From Leguminivora glycinivorella (lineage: Eukaryota; Arthropoda; Insecta; Lepidoptera; Tortricidae): a DNA stretch of 64,000 nucleotides. Numbering within the stretch: the stretch's first letter is position 1; the number at the start of each line of letters is the position of its first letter. The stretch is from assembly GCF_023078275.1 (NCBI RefSeq), contig NC_062980.1, positions 14,650,783 through 14,714,782 on the forward strand, written 5' to 3'. Positions 11,577 through 22,700 of the stretch are shown piece after piece. Below the pieces are notes generated by a model. The model saw only the letters and a program-made list of their open reading frames with translations, was not told the origin of the DNA and ran no database searches. A program made the translations under genes and the position numbers.

Positions 11577-14409
11577 TCTATATAATATAAAGCTACAACC
11601 CGACTGACATTTTTCCAAAAATGGGCAGAAGGGGGATTTGAAGGTGGCAGTGTTTGGTGTCGTCGTATAGAGTTTGGTCCTGCGACCCCGGATAGATCAG
11701 ACCGTCGGTCTACCGGTTCCGGTTAAAAAAATGTTGGACGGCCTGGCCAAACGGCTGGACTTAGCCGGGGAGTGTTCGACCAAATGTCATAGAGGACCCT
11801 GGGCAGTTTTTGACGCCGCCATTTTTTTTTTCAAAATGGCCGACTTTTTTTTGTCGATTTTTCAAGTTTGTCGTAGAGAGCTCAAATTTTGGTCATAGAA
11901 TCTCCAAGCGGCCTTGATTCGAATGAAATAAAAAAAAATTGAAAAATGCTATAAATGTGGGAAAACTGGCCACTTTTATTTTGTATGGCAACTTTTAAAC
12001 CGTAAGAGATAGCCGGGGGGTGCTCGACCAAATGTCATACAGGTCTCGGAGTAGAAAAAAGTTGCATTAAAAAAAATTCAAAATGGCCGACTTTTTTTTT
12101 TGAAAAATTTCAAAATGGGCCTAGCGCGCTGAGATTTGGCACACGGGTGGAAGGTCACCCCAAGATTTATATTCAAAAAGAAAATTTTGAAAAATTCAAA
12201 ATGGCGGCCTTTGAGGGCCAATTGAAATTTGAATGGAGGTTTTTCTTTTAATTACCATAGCTCCGTAACGGTACAAAGAAGTGAAAAGTGCTCAAACAAA
12301 TGTTATACAGTCACCCGAGGTCCATCGAATGGCATTAAAAAAAAATCAAAATGGCCGACTTTTTTTTTTTTTGAAAAATTTCAAAATGGTCCGAGCGCGC
12401 TGAAATTTTGCACACGGGTAGACAGCCACCCCAAGATTAGTATACAAAAAGAAAATTTTGAAAAATTCAAAATGGCGCCCTTTGAAGGCCAATTGAAATT
12501 TGTATGGAGGTCCTTTTTTTAAATCCCCATAGCTCCGTAACGGTAGGGAAAAGGTTAATAGTGCTTGAACTAATGTTGTACAGTTATCTGAGGTCCATCG
12601 AATGGCATTTACAAAATTTCAAAATGGCCGACTTTGAAAAATTTTTTTTTTATTTTCGGTCCGAGCGCGTTCAAATTTGGCACGTGGTAAGAACGGGGGC
12701 CAAAAATAGAAATGAGAAAAAAAAATTTTGGAAAAGTCAAAAACGGCGGCGAGAGGGGACAAAGTCAAATTTCCCTACCAGTTTGTATGGAGGTTTTTTT
12801 TTAAATCCTCATAGCTCCATAACGGTAGGAACAAGGTTAAAAGTGTTTGAACTAATGTTGTACAGTTATTTGAGGTCCATCGAATGGCATTTACAAAATT
12901 TCAAAATGGCCGACTTTGAAATTTTTTTTTTTTATTTTCGGTCCGAGGGCGTTCAAATTTGGGACTTGGTAAGAACGTAGGCCAAAAATAGAAATGAGAA
13001 AAAAAAATTTTTGGAAAAGTCAAAAACGGCGGCGAGAGGGGACAAAGTCAAATTTCCCTACCAGCCTGAGGGAGCGTTCTACAGCCCGACGGTCATTGCT
13101 CCGGTCCAAGTTCCGAGCTGCGTACAGACAGTGCTCCCAAGCAACAAAATATAAGTAAAGGTGGCTAAAAAGCGACGCGGCGGGCCGGAGGCCGCAGGCC
13201 GGAGGTCCAACTTCCCTACAAATCCTACAATCCCCACAGTAACTACGCGGAGGGCCGAAGGCCCGGAGCGTGTCTGACAGGCTCCCAAGTACGCGAAGGC
13301 CGCAGGCCGAGCTGCGGGCAGAGTGCTCCCAAGCACGCGAAGGCCGCAGGCCGAGCTGCGTGCAGACTGTGCTCCCAAGAAAACAATAACAAAAAGTATT
13401 TAAATAAGCGAAGCGGCGGGCCAAAGGCCCGACGCGGAGCTTCGAAACCCAGCGAAGGCCGAAGGCCGAGCTCCGCGTAGGGCCGAAGGCCCGGAGCGTC
13501 CCTGACCAGCCCGCCGGCGGACCGGGAAGTTGGAGCTTAAACACGACCCAATAGTAAAAGTGTCTTAGAGAAGCGAAACGACGGGCCGGAGGCCGCAGGC
13601 CGCAGGCCCGTCGTGAGCTTCTCAAGACACTTTTACTATTGGGGCGTGTTTAAGCTCCAACTTCCCCACAACCCCCACAGTAACTACGCGGAGGGCCGAA
13701 GGCCCGGAGCGTGTCTGAGAGACTCCCAAGCACGCGAAGGCCGCAGGCCGAGCTGCGGGCAGAGAGTGCTCCCAAGCACGCGAAGGCCGCAGGCCGAGCT
13801 GCGTACAGACTGTGCTCCCAAGCGAAACAATAACAAAAAGTGTCTTAACAAGCGAAGCGGCGGGCCGAAGGCCCGACGCGGAGCTTCGAAACCCAGCGAA
13901 GGCTGAAGGCCGAGCTCCGCGTAGGGCCGAAGGCCCGGAGCGTCCCTGATCGGCTCGCCGGCGGACCGGGAAGTTGGAGCTTAAACACGACCCAATAGTA
14001 AAAGTGTCTTAGAGAAGCGAAACGACGGGCCGGAGGCCGCAGGCCGCAGGCCCGTCGTGAGCTTCTCAAGACACTTTTACTATTGGGTCGTGTTTAAGCT
14101 CCAACTTCCCTACAACCCCCACAGTAACTACGCGGAGGGCCGAAGGCCCGGAGCGTGTCTGACAGGCTCCCAAGCACGCGAGGCCGCAGGCCGAGCTGCG
14201 GGCAGAGAGTGCTCCCAAGCACGCAATGGCTAAAGCAAAAAAGCAAACAAGCAAAGCAATAAATCAAAAAAGCATAGCTCAAAAACAAAAAGCAAAAGCA
14301 AAACACAAAAACAAAAAGCATAAGCATAGCTCAAAAACAAAAAGCAAAAACAAAAAACAAAAAAGAACACCGCGGGGCCCTCGGGCCCCGCGCACCTTTA
14401 AAAAACTAG
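11577..14409 (+). mobile_element. Helitron-like element, tandem unit 3 (2833 bp)
   Basis: It starts TCTATATAATATAAAGC directly after CTAG of unit 2. It ends with the GC hairpin at 14371-14392 and CTAG at 14406-14409, followed by host T (TTTAATAATTT). Its 5' half is nearly identical to unit 1. Its 3' half has two full foldbacks (13526-13665 and 13970-14107) and shares with unit 2 the GGCCGCAGGCCGGAGG segment near 13190 that unit 1 lacks. Non-coding, non-autonomous. Confidence 0.82.
13526..14107. repeat. Two foldbacks inside Helitron unit 3
   Basis: The foldback pairs at 13526-13665 and 13970-14107 are the best preserved in the array. Both have GACCCAATAGTAAAAGTGTC on the left arm; the right arm is its complement, with one change (GGGGCGTG) in the first pair. 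Confidence 0.75.
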
Positions 14410-14469
14410 TTTAATAATTTATATGAATACAATAAAGATGTTTAATAATTCTAAATCTATGGAAAGATT

Positions 14470-14580
14470 TCAAAGAAAAAACAAAGATGGCGGCGTAACA
14501 GTGAAAAGTGAATGTGTAAATATATGGCATAATATCGGTCCGACATCGGATCGGATAATGTGAAAACGCACTTCTACTCA
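14470..14580 (-). repeat. ATCCGATC terminal-type motif, right member
   Basis: On the minus strand this reads GTGCGTTTTCACATTATCCG, then ATGTCGGACCGATAT, then CGCCGCCATCTTTG. That is the same order as at 42330-42390. It faces the copy at 5445, bracketing the Helitron array. Confidence 0.5.
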
Positions 14581-14852
14581 TAAAGCCCTTTCACATCTCA
14601 TCTTTGATGCGCGTATTATGTGTTCCTGTCTGTTGTATACCCTGTCCTATATCATGTTACACTAATCGAACGACGCTTTCATAACTCTTTTCAGCAATTT
14701 TACATTACAGCTACCAAGGATGATTTATGTATATTGGCTTCGTGCGGCATGGAGGGGGTAAGCAAAGCGATCGCAGTGCTTGCGGTGGTCAAAATCGACA
14801 CTGATTGTGGTTTGTCATCTATCAAAAATCATAAAATATAATACAATGTGTA

Positions 14853-15000
14853 ATGTTTAAAATAGGCCACAAATGTTGTTTTGTTGTTAATTGTAAAAAT
14901 ATTGGCATAAATAGTCGTTGCACGTTCTATGCGTTTCTTGGAGCACACTGGAAATTGGAACAAAGAACTAAATGGATAGCTACCGTGAAAAGAAAACGTA
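14853..15000 (+). pseudogene. THAP-type zinc-finger exon relic
   Basis: The frame opened at ATG 14853 encodes a THAP N-terminal half: the CxxxxC metal pair (C8/C9 with C14), then CTFYAF and HWKLEQRTKWIATVKRK, the usual Trp-Ile helix of the fold. THAP domains are DNA-binding C2CH fingers found in host proteins and in P-element and some Harbinger-associated transposon proteins (family knowledge). A GTAAGT splice-donor sequence follows at about 14999, and the C-x2-H half expected in the next exon was not found in the window. The usual start seems to be eroded (ATA in the expected Met position before GHKCC) and an extra Phe sits between the cysteines. Degenerate gene or transposon fragment. Confidence 0.5.
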
Positions 15001-15099
15001 AGTGTTATGTCAAAACAAATCATTATAATAAATTATATTTAAGCTTTGTTTACATAATATTGTTCAATACGCTGTTAGTATTTTTCCTACCGTAAAAGA

Positions 15100-15570
15100 T
15101 TATGCTTAAAGCTTTAGACCTGGCCTGGGAATAGGCCCGTGTCGGATATTTCTGCAGCCGCGGACATGACTAGGTACTTACGTTTAGACTTGTTTTATAT
15201 GGCATTAACGGGACGGAGGTTCAGCGAATACCATATCACTCGTTCGTAGAACTTTTACCATTACTCCTATGTTCTTCAAGATTCCTTATATGCCCTGCCA
15301 GCACCAATTTATTGCCTCTTTCTGTGGTCTGGGGTTGGAAGTTTATACCGTGAGTACAGTGCTTTGGAAACTGATTTTTATTATTATATTCATGTCTTTA
15401 TAATCGATGTATACCTAAATTACACTTGAAATAGTAGCTCTTGTTATTCGATCTATTTAAAATTAACGAAAAATCGTTAAAATATATGTTTATTTACATG
15501 TAATTTTTTGACATTTTCCACTTCAAATTCACATGGTAGTGGGCGTAATTGTCGTGCACGTAGCCAATAG
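15100..15570. other. Unassigned spacer
   Basis: AT-rich sequence. No ORF, repeat or structural RNA was recognised. Confidence 0.3.
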
Positions 15571-15574
15571 GAAT

Positions 15575-15864
15575 TATAGGATTTACAATCTTTATACTAA
15601 GAATCGTATAGGTTCCTCAATTTTTTAACGCCACCTATTAAATACTATCACTCATGATGCCTACATTTTTTTTAAATGTGTAGGTATTAACGTGATATCA
15701 CGATGTTAAAATAAAGTAGCAAGTCGTTTGTTCTTGTAAAAAAAAAACGCTTGGGGAAAATATTTGGGGAAAATATGGTTTGGTCACTTTCACGCTGCGG
15801 AACAGCGCTATCTAGTTTTAAGCCTAAAAGGCCCATACATTTCAGGGGTACGCTTTTTTGAATT
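15575..15864 (-). repeat. Dispersed repeat family H, copy 2
   Basis: On the minus strand it carries AAAAGCGTACCCCTGAAATG, AAACTAGATAGCGCTGTTCC, TATCACGTTAATACC and TTAATAGGTGGCG in the same order as at 979-1262. Confidence 0.7.
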
Positions 15865-16204
15865 GGCTTTGTCTGTTCCGGTATTAAATATATCGTCCTG
15901 GCAACTATACTTAAGGGATTTAATCATACGTTTATGATTGGCTTGTAAATGAGATCCATTTATGAATAAAGTAGGTATGTATGTATCCTTATATTATACT
16001 AGTAAATAATCTGTTACAAAGCAATGAGAACGCAGTAAAGGTATTTGCGTTTGATTACAGTGCAGCGTGTGCACATAGCAACAATGTGGTATCTATTGCT
16101 AGAAGCGTCGTAGTGAAACTAACACTACATCTACAAATCTACATAGGCATATTAGCACGGAAAAGTACTAGTGAAACTTAATTGTTTAATAACACTATGC
16201 TGCC

Positions 16205-16502
16205 TGTTAGAGTAATTATTTATTAATGCCTTATTTTGATTTATCTTACTGTCATTTATGATGAAAGTATTAAAGAATATCAATTGACTAATAGTAGTCA
16301 CTGGGTTTCCGCCATGTTGGAATGTTATAAAAATGGCGGACAAGCAGTGACGGGGGCCAGTTCGAGTACAGACGAGTAGTAGTGAAGAAGTCTTGAATTA
16401 TTTATTGTAAATTGGTTGTTAATATGTTTGTTATAAGTGAATAAAGTAAATGTGATGGTACAAGTAATAGTTTTCATCATCAACCTGGTAATATCCCCAA
16501 CA
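16205..16502 (+). repeat. 5' LTR
   Basis: It begins TGTTAGAGTAATTATT and ends TAATATCCCCAACA. A TATAAAAA box lies at 16326-16333 and a GAATAAAG polyadenylation-type signal near 16438, which gives the order expected for U3, R and U5. It is identical by eye to 20562-20859. Confidence 0.7.
16326..16333 (+). promoter_or_regulatory. TATA box in the 5' LTR
   Basis: TATAAAAA is followed about 25-30 nt downstream by GCAGTGAC and GGCCAGTTCGAG, either of which could hold an initiator. Inferred only. Confidence 0.45.
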
Positions 16503-17990
16503 GTTCAGAAGTTGGACGAAACAAAAATCGATAAGATTTTTGCCACGCCACACAAGTGTAAGGTTTTTTTTTTTTAGTCAAAATAATGTAACGGATTTAT
16601 TTAACGAAACGTGCATTTAAATTGCTTTGGTAAGTGAGACATGTATTATATTTATTTCTTAAAATTAAACTTCATGTTCTGAAACTGGTTTGATAATCTA
16701 CCCTCATGGCAGTATAAATTGATGAACTCTCATTATTGTTTTATTTAAAAGATGACTTACTTTTGTACCTAAAAATCTTTTTACAAAAGGTGTGTAACAT
16801 TACATTGCCCATTAGTTATTGAAACACATAAATCTGATAACTATATGACTAGTATATTCTGGATACACAATAAGCGCCGTCATATGATACGTCATTCAGT
16901 TTGTGACAGTAAAATTTCATAAATTAATTGGCATAAGGAAATCGTGGAATTATGAGTAAAGTAAATTTGTATCTTATCAATAGAAATAAAGTTCTGATTA
17001 AACGACTGCTTTATTTAACGATGCCTCGAGTTGTTAAACACAAGCCATTTTATGTTGTTTCCGAAAAGTGGTGTAATTTATTCCAACGAGGCAATTGTCC
17101 TGCTGTTGTATTCTGTTATTATAATATAATTATACATATTCGAGCTTATCAAGTTATACAGATCAGATAAACAATTAAACATTCATGCTGAATGAAATAC
17201 GCTGTGTAAAATATGTTCTCATAAAGTACTTCAATAATTTAATCCCTCGTGTCCGGTAACACAAGATTGGTAAAAATTATGTATACTTATGAAAAGTTGA
17301 TCTCAATTCAAACTGAGAATTATAATGCAGTTCTTAATTTTGATATTTAATGCTTTAAGTACGATTTTGAACAAAAACGATTCCTGTTCATTTGCAAATA
17401 CATATTTAATAGTGAATTTAACATATTATATTAACCGTTAAAATTGAAGTTGTGCAATTGTGGGTAGTTTAATTCTGTTAAGTACTGAATTTAAATAAAC
17501 AACTTTGATAATAAGGTTGCCAATCCCTGGTATGAATAATGGAGAGTAAGTTGTATCTCTAATCATCTTCAGATATTTTATGATAACTCGTTATAAAAAT
17601 GTTTAGCGTTTTAAAGTTTTAAAACTCAACGAATTGTAATGTGTTGTTTTTCAACGTTTTATTTCACGAATTGGACTGATTGATCTCATTTTGATTGTTG
17701 ACGGTATGCTACCACATTTATGAATACTATTTTATAATGGCCAGTGATGGCAGAATTATTTAATCAAAGTAACGTATAAAACAAAATTCTTCGCATTTTA
17801 CCATGGTGATCATGAGTGATAATTCGATGGGAAATCGAAAAATTACATCTATGGTGTGAATAAATATCATTAAGACATGTTTCAGACTATTAGTAAATAA
17901 AGTAATATCTGTTTGCTTCTTAAGAATAACGATTCAATCTTGATATGCTTATATATTATGGTGCATGTGACATGACATGGGTGATGGTCA
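16503..17990. other. LARD interior, AT-rich 5' part
   Basis: Long AT-rich, non-coding sequence between the 5' LTR and the 16-bp minisatellite. Short ORFs here (such as 16952-17170) show no recognisable domain. Confidence 0.4.
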
Positions 17991-17995
17991 CATGT

Positions 17996-18368
17996 AGTCA
18001 TATGTAGAGTCATATGTAGAGTCATATGTAGAGTCAGTCATATGTAGAGTCAGTCATATGTAGAGTCAGTCATATGTAGAGTCAGTCATATGTAGAGTCA
18101 GTCATATGTAGAGTCAGTCATATGTAGAGTCAGTCATATGTAGAGTCAGTCATATGTAGAGTCAGTCATATGTAGAGTCAGTCATATGTAGAGTCAGTCA
18201 TATGTAGAGTCAGTCATATGTAGAGTCAGTCATATGTAGAGTCAGTCATATGTAGAGTCAGTCATATGTAGAGTCAGTCATATGTAGAGTCAGTCATATG
18301 TAGAGTCAGTCATATGTAGAGTCAGTCATATGTAGAGTCAGTCATATGTAGGTCATAGAGTCATATGT
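17996..18368 (+). repeat. 16-bp minisatellite AGTCAGTCATATGTAG
   Basis: After two or three 12-bp variants (GTCATATGTAGA), the 16-bp unit repeats about 20 times almost without change to about 18350. It lies within the LTR-element interior. The near-perfect homogeneity implies recent expansion. Confidence 0.9.
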
Positions 18369-18462
18369 ACGCGTAAACTCGAGTATTTTGGCCCCAGTAT
18401 AAAATAATGACTTGAGCCAGGGTATTGCACAATGAATCGTATCTTGTGGAATAAATGGTTGA

Positions 18463-18596
18463 CGCACGCGGATGGACGTGCGGGATTTAGAGCGCGTGGA
18501 TGAACGTGCGAGATTTAAAGCGCGTGGATGAACGTGCGAGATTCAAAGCGCGTGGATATACGTGCATAACATTTAAGCACGTTGATGAACGTGAAA
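18463..18596 (+). repeat. 28-bp minisatellite, about 4.5 copies
   Basis: The unit GCGCGTGGATGAACGTGCGA followed by GATTTAAA repeats with increasing divergence at both edges. The high GC and CpG content contrasts with the flanks. Confidence 0.8.
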
Positions 18597-19727
18597 GACT
18601 TTCATTTCAACCTTTATAAATACATGAAACATGAATATAAAAGTACAACATAAATGACTGTGCCTTAATATCAGAATGTATATTATTTGCGACTTTTGAT
18701 TGGATAAAGCAGTACAGCAATAATTACATATTTATCTTTTGGCTACGTGTAATACGTGTATCCAGTTCTTTACATGTTTTATAGTCTTAGGTGATCAAGA
18801 ATAAAGTAACAAAAAAGAGACTTTATTGATAACATATAAAACTTATTACCTAGCAGGTTTAGCTCGTAAAATATTAAAAGTGAAGTACTTAAACTTTGTA
18901 TCGGTTATGAAGAGACCTATTAGATTTAAAATAAAATCGTTACTAACGACTAGTTTCCCTTTCATAGATAAAAGAAATAAATTGAAAATGTGCAATTTGA
19001 AATCTAGAGAGCAAACATTAATAATCTTTTGTCTTTAAATTCGCGATAGCTCTTCATGAAAAGAAAATATATACTTGCTTTATGTGTGAATAGATCTTTT
19101 GATAATTAAATGAATTGCTTACCACTTGCGGCTTGTAATCAGCGCGAATAAAGATACGTCGGATATCGTATTTGGTTTTTCATACGACACGGTATTTATA
19201 AAAAAAAGAGATTATGTATATAATGTCTGACGGGTGTCGCTATTGTTGACCTGTAACCTAAATAGTATATGTACAAAGAGTTTTTCTATTTCGGCATACT
19301 ATTGCATCAATCTTAGCTAGTACCTAAAATAATAATAATAATAACAGGATAAAAAAAAATAATAATAAGGACCTACACCGTAGTCGTGTACTTGCGATTA
19401 GTCTTAAATGGTTGCGTAATATAATATGTTTACGTTACAAATGGTAAATATTAACTAGGCGCGATATTTTATTGACAGGTCATTTGAGTATTTAAAGATT
19501 CTGTAAATGTGTATGATATATACATCTGAAAAATCTTGAATATAATTACTCAGTATATATAAACAGTAGATATATTAATAGGCGATGACAATAATTTAAT
19601 TAATCATAACGACTATCGATACATTATGACTTATTGAATTGATTACCGAACCATAATCGTTTTACCATAATTTCGAAGACAGTCGAAATTATGTTCCTAA
19701 AGAAAGTGTTGCAAGTTTCAGATCAAG

Positions 19728-19862
19728 GACCGAGGAGCGTCCAGGTGAAAGGGCCAGGGTCTGGTATTCGTTTACCACCCAGGAGTGCCCAGGTGAGAGG
19801 GTCGGGGTGTAGATTCACTTCCGACCCAGGAGTGCCCAGGTGAGAGGGTCAGGGTAAAGATA
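19728..19862 (+). repeat. 47-50 bp direct repeat, 3 copies
   Basis: Three copies of a unit containing AGGAGTGCCCAGGTGAGAGG, the first divergent (AGGAGCGTCCAGGTGAAAGG), sit at the start of the GC-rich block of the LTR element. Confidence 0.8.
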
Positions 19863-20561
19863 CCTCTGTTTCGATCGTCCACCGTGGGTCCTCATACGCT
19901 GGCATGGTATGCGAGCTTGCGTCTGGCGGCGCAATGTCCGGCGTCCGTGATGAGCAGCATCGGCAGCACTATCCAGGCTGACAGAGCTTGGGTGGCCCAT
20001 GATGCTGTTGCAGCGGACGGGTACATCATGTTGCCAAAGCCCGTGGCGGCACGGGAATTTCATTCAATCGTGTGATGAGGTGGTGATGTCATAAAACCGT
20101 GTAAATGTGTTCTTTTTGCTTGTTTCGCGAGTGAAGTGTGAAGTGAAGTGTTGCATTGTTTACTTAAATATGTTTATAACTTGTGAAATTAATTTAATTA
20201 TCATAATTTAATTAGATGTAATGAATTCAATTGGATGTAATGAATTTAATTAGATGTAATTAATTTAATTGTATCGAAGTTAATGTTATTCATATATTTA
20301 TTTTTCACGGGCCTATATTTCTTGATAAGATTTATGGAAATATTTAAAAATCCATTTTATAGGATATCGTAATTATGGGGTAAAGGTATCGGTATGAAGT
20401 GAAGTGATGTTTTGTGTTTCTATTGTTTAAGAATTATTTCAAATGCATATTATACTACACTTTTATAATCTTTTTCTTGTATAAACTGATATTGTCTTTC
20501 TTTTGAATTATTTCACATTAAGTTTTGGCGAAGGGTCTCGCCTCGAACAGGATGGCCGAGC

Positions 20562-20859
20562 TGTTAGAGTAATTATTTATTAATGCCTTATTTTGATTTA
20601 TCTTACTGTCATTTATGATGAAAGTATTAAAGAATATCAATTGACTAATAGTAGTCACTGGGTTTCCGCCATGTTGGAATGTTATAAAAATGGCGGACAA
20701 GCAGTGACGGGGGCCAGTTCGAGTACAGACGAGTAGTAGTGAAGAAGTCTTGAATTATTTATTGTAAATTGGTTGTTAATATGTTTGTTATAAGTGAATA
20801 AAGTAAATGTGATGGTACAAGTAATAGTTTTCATCATCAACCTGGTAATATCCCCAACA
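20562..20859 (+). repeat. 3' LTR
   Basis: Identical by eye to 16205-16502. The bases just before it (CAGGATGGCCGAGC) are not an obvious polypurine tract, which weakens strict assignment as an LTR. Confidence 0.65.
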
Positions 20860-20988
20860 GTACCGGGTGTTTCGGGTACGTACCCTGGTTTAAAAAAGTT
20901 GCAATCGTCCAATTTTATTATTTGGATCATACTATGACAACGACCTACCTATACTTAAGTAACTAAAAATCATTCTCATGTAGTACCT

Positions 20989-21172
20989 TTTTTTTTAACG
21001 AGGGGAAATGCGTTACGCATACCATCCCAGGCGCAGGGACCGGCCTGGGATGGATATGTGGGACTCCCATATAGGCTAATGAGACCCATGGTGTACCCAC
21101 TAAAACCCCTCGATTGCCGCTTCAGGGCTTATTGGACGAGGTCGCAGGCACGTTTCGGCACTCCTCCGCAAC
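20989..21172 (-). mobile_element. Retro-insertion (SINE or LINE 3' end) with 15-bp TSD
   Basis: The segment is flanked by perfect copies of TCTCATGTAGTACCT at 20974-20988 and 21173-21187. The T-run at 20989-20996 is the poly(A) tail on the minus strand. The body is GC-rich and includes CATCCCAGGCCGGTCCCTG on the minus strand. Truncated LINE or SINE; no RNA polymerase III boxes were recognised. Confidence 0.82.
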
Positions 21173-21189
21173 TCTCATGTAGTACCTAC

Positions 21190-21451
21190 AATAACCTAAC
21201 CACAACTTTAAAATTTTGAAAAAACCCCCGACCGCGACATAGTGGACCGATTTTCATGAAACATGGCTAAGAACACTCCCAACTAACTCAGCTTTCAGAC
21301 AAGAAAAACTAAATCAAAATCGGTTCATCTGTTCGAGAGCTACAATGCCACAGACAGACACACACACAGTCAGATAGACAGACAGATAGACATACACACA
21401 GACAGACACGTCAAACTTATAACACCCCTTCGTTTTTGCATCGGGGGTTAA
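21190..21451 (+). repeat. Dispersed repeat family D (CAGA-containing), copy 1
   Basis: The family runs ATAACCTAACCACAA, then CCCCCGACCGCGACATAGTG, GACCGATTTTCATGAAACAT, an AAATCGGTTCATC...GAGCTACGATGCCAC segment, a variable CAGA microsatellite and finally CGTCAAACTTATAACACCCC and CGTCGGGGGTTAA. Eight copies or parts occur in this window. Non-coding. Confidence 0.75.
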
Positions 21452-21721
21452 ATATTCGGCTACAAATCTTATTTCATTCAACCTCAAGTTTCGTAAATGC
21501 CCTAACCTCGACTCGGGTGAAATTTTTGACCGTTCTAAAAACAGAATCTATTTGCTTATAACATTTACAATCTTTATTTACAAACTAAGACTAACTTAAA
21601 AGCTAGCTAATGTCTAAAATAGGCCCTTGAGGCATTGAACCATTTCTTATTAACCGACTTCTTTACTGAAAATAGAGAATATTGTATATTCTGGTTCATA
21701 CTATTTATATGTAATATTAAT

Positions 21722-22549
21722 AAAAAACGGTCAAGTGCGAGTCGGACTCGCCCACCGAGGGTTCCGTACAAACTTTCAAACTCCCCAGTTAAAATAATCT
21801 CATGTTTTCACATAACTTAAACGACTTGACTAGAAGACAAAATTATAGGTACTAATGAGCATTATTGTGTATAGCGCCATCTCTCGGTGAATTCGCTAAC
21901 TAATTTGCGCGACCATAGTATGTTGGTTTTTCAGGGATTATTCTTTATAATGTTAACCGATTTAAACAATTTTTACTTTATTGGAAAGAAGATGATTTAC
22001 GTAACATCTCGTATTAATTTGAAGTAATATATACATCCGCAAAGGTGGGTAAATTAAAAGTAAAAATCTGAAAAGTTTTTTGTGAATTTAAAAAAGTTTT
22101 CAAGATACAAACACGATTATATTTTTCCTCTAATATTTAGCATAAAACCATGTTTCCTAAAATTTTCCTAATTTTTCGTTGGTAAACTTCAGAAATAAGG
22201 GGGGGAACCGTATTTTATTTTTTTTCCTTCAGAATTCTTTTTTTTTTCACAACAAAAAATTTTAAAAAAATAGTTTATTTACGTTCAATTCGAGCTCTTT
22301 CTAACGATACCCCACTTGACCTAGTAACTTGAAATTTACAGTTTTCCCCCTTTCATTTTGGCCATTTTCTACAATTAGAATTAATAAATTTAAAAAAAAT
22401 ATACCTTCTATTTGTAGAAGTTCACAATGTTCACAACTATTCCAAATTTCAAGTTGATAGCATTAGTAGTTCTCGAGATATTTAGGAATGTGACAGACGG
22501 ACAGAGATAAGGGTTCCTGTTGTACCTTTTTGGTACGGAACCCTAAAAA
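21722..22549 (+). repeat. Dispersed repeat family B, copy 1
   Basis: It starts AAACGGTCAAGTGCGAGTCG and ends TTTGGTACGGAACCCTAAAA. The second copy at 58577-59674 shares both ends. Its ends resemble those of family A (GGTTCCGTA...ACGGAACCC), which act as inverted terminal motifs. Confidence 0.7.
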
Positions 22550-22700
22550 TGGGAAAGTGTATGTGTGTCTGTTTGTTTGTCCGTCTTTCACGGCAAAACG
22601 GAGCGACGAAGTGACGTGATTTTTAAGTAGAGATAGTTGAAGGGATGGAGAGTGACATAGACTACTTTTTGTCTCTTTCTAATGCGAGCGATGCCGCGGG
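22549..22700 (+). mobile_element. Short Helitron-like/SINE-like repeat family C, partial
   Basis: GGGAAAGTGTATGTGTGTCT...CACGGCAAAACGGAGCGACG...GATAGTTGAAGGGATGGAGA...GCCGCGGGCAAAA. The fuller copy at 29895-30071 (minus) ends GGGCAAAATCTAGT, a Helitron-like CTAG terminus. This copy lacks the extreme ends. Confidence 0.55.

Larger units (their letters stand above)
16205..20859 (+). mobile_element. LARD-like non-autonomous LTR retroelement (4.66 kb)
   Basis: Two directly repeated 298-bp segments (16205-16502 and 20562-20859) read as identical and start TGTTAG and end CCAACA, the TG...CA form of LTRs. The 4.06-kb interior has no ORF above about 80 codons and no gag, protease, RT or integrase motif in any frame, so it resembles a large retrotransposon derivative. 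The interior holds three minisatellites and a GC-rich block (19700-20080). No clear target duplication (CTGCC against GTACC) and no recognised primer-binding site were seen, so an alternative is duplication of a 300-bp repeat by recombination. Identical LTRs imply recent origin. Confidence 0.65.

Noticed and set aside
7462..14327. Many ORFs of 60-200 codons rich in Arg, Ala, Gly, Leu and Ser in the GC-rich Helitron halves
   Set aside because: They occur on both strands in several overlapping frames and recur in every unit as by-products of GGCC-rich repeats. No domain was seen, and stops are rare only because of composition.
17996..18368. CRISPR-like regular array
   Set aside because: The 16-bp unit is contiguous with no unique spacers, and the genome is eukaryotic. 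It is a minisatellite.
19815..20075. Opposed 82- and 63-codon ORFs in the GC-rich block of the LTR element
   Set aside because: No recognised domain, mutual overlap, and no coding context. Kept as non-coding.
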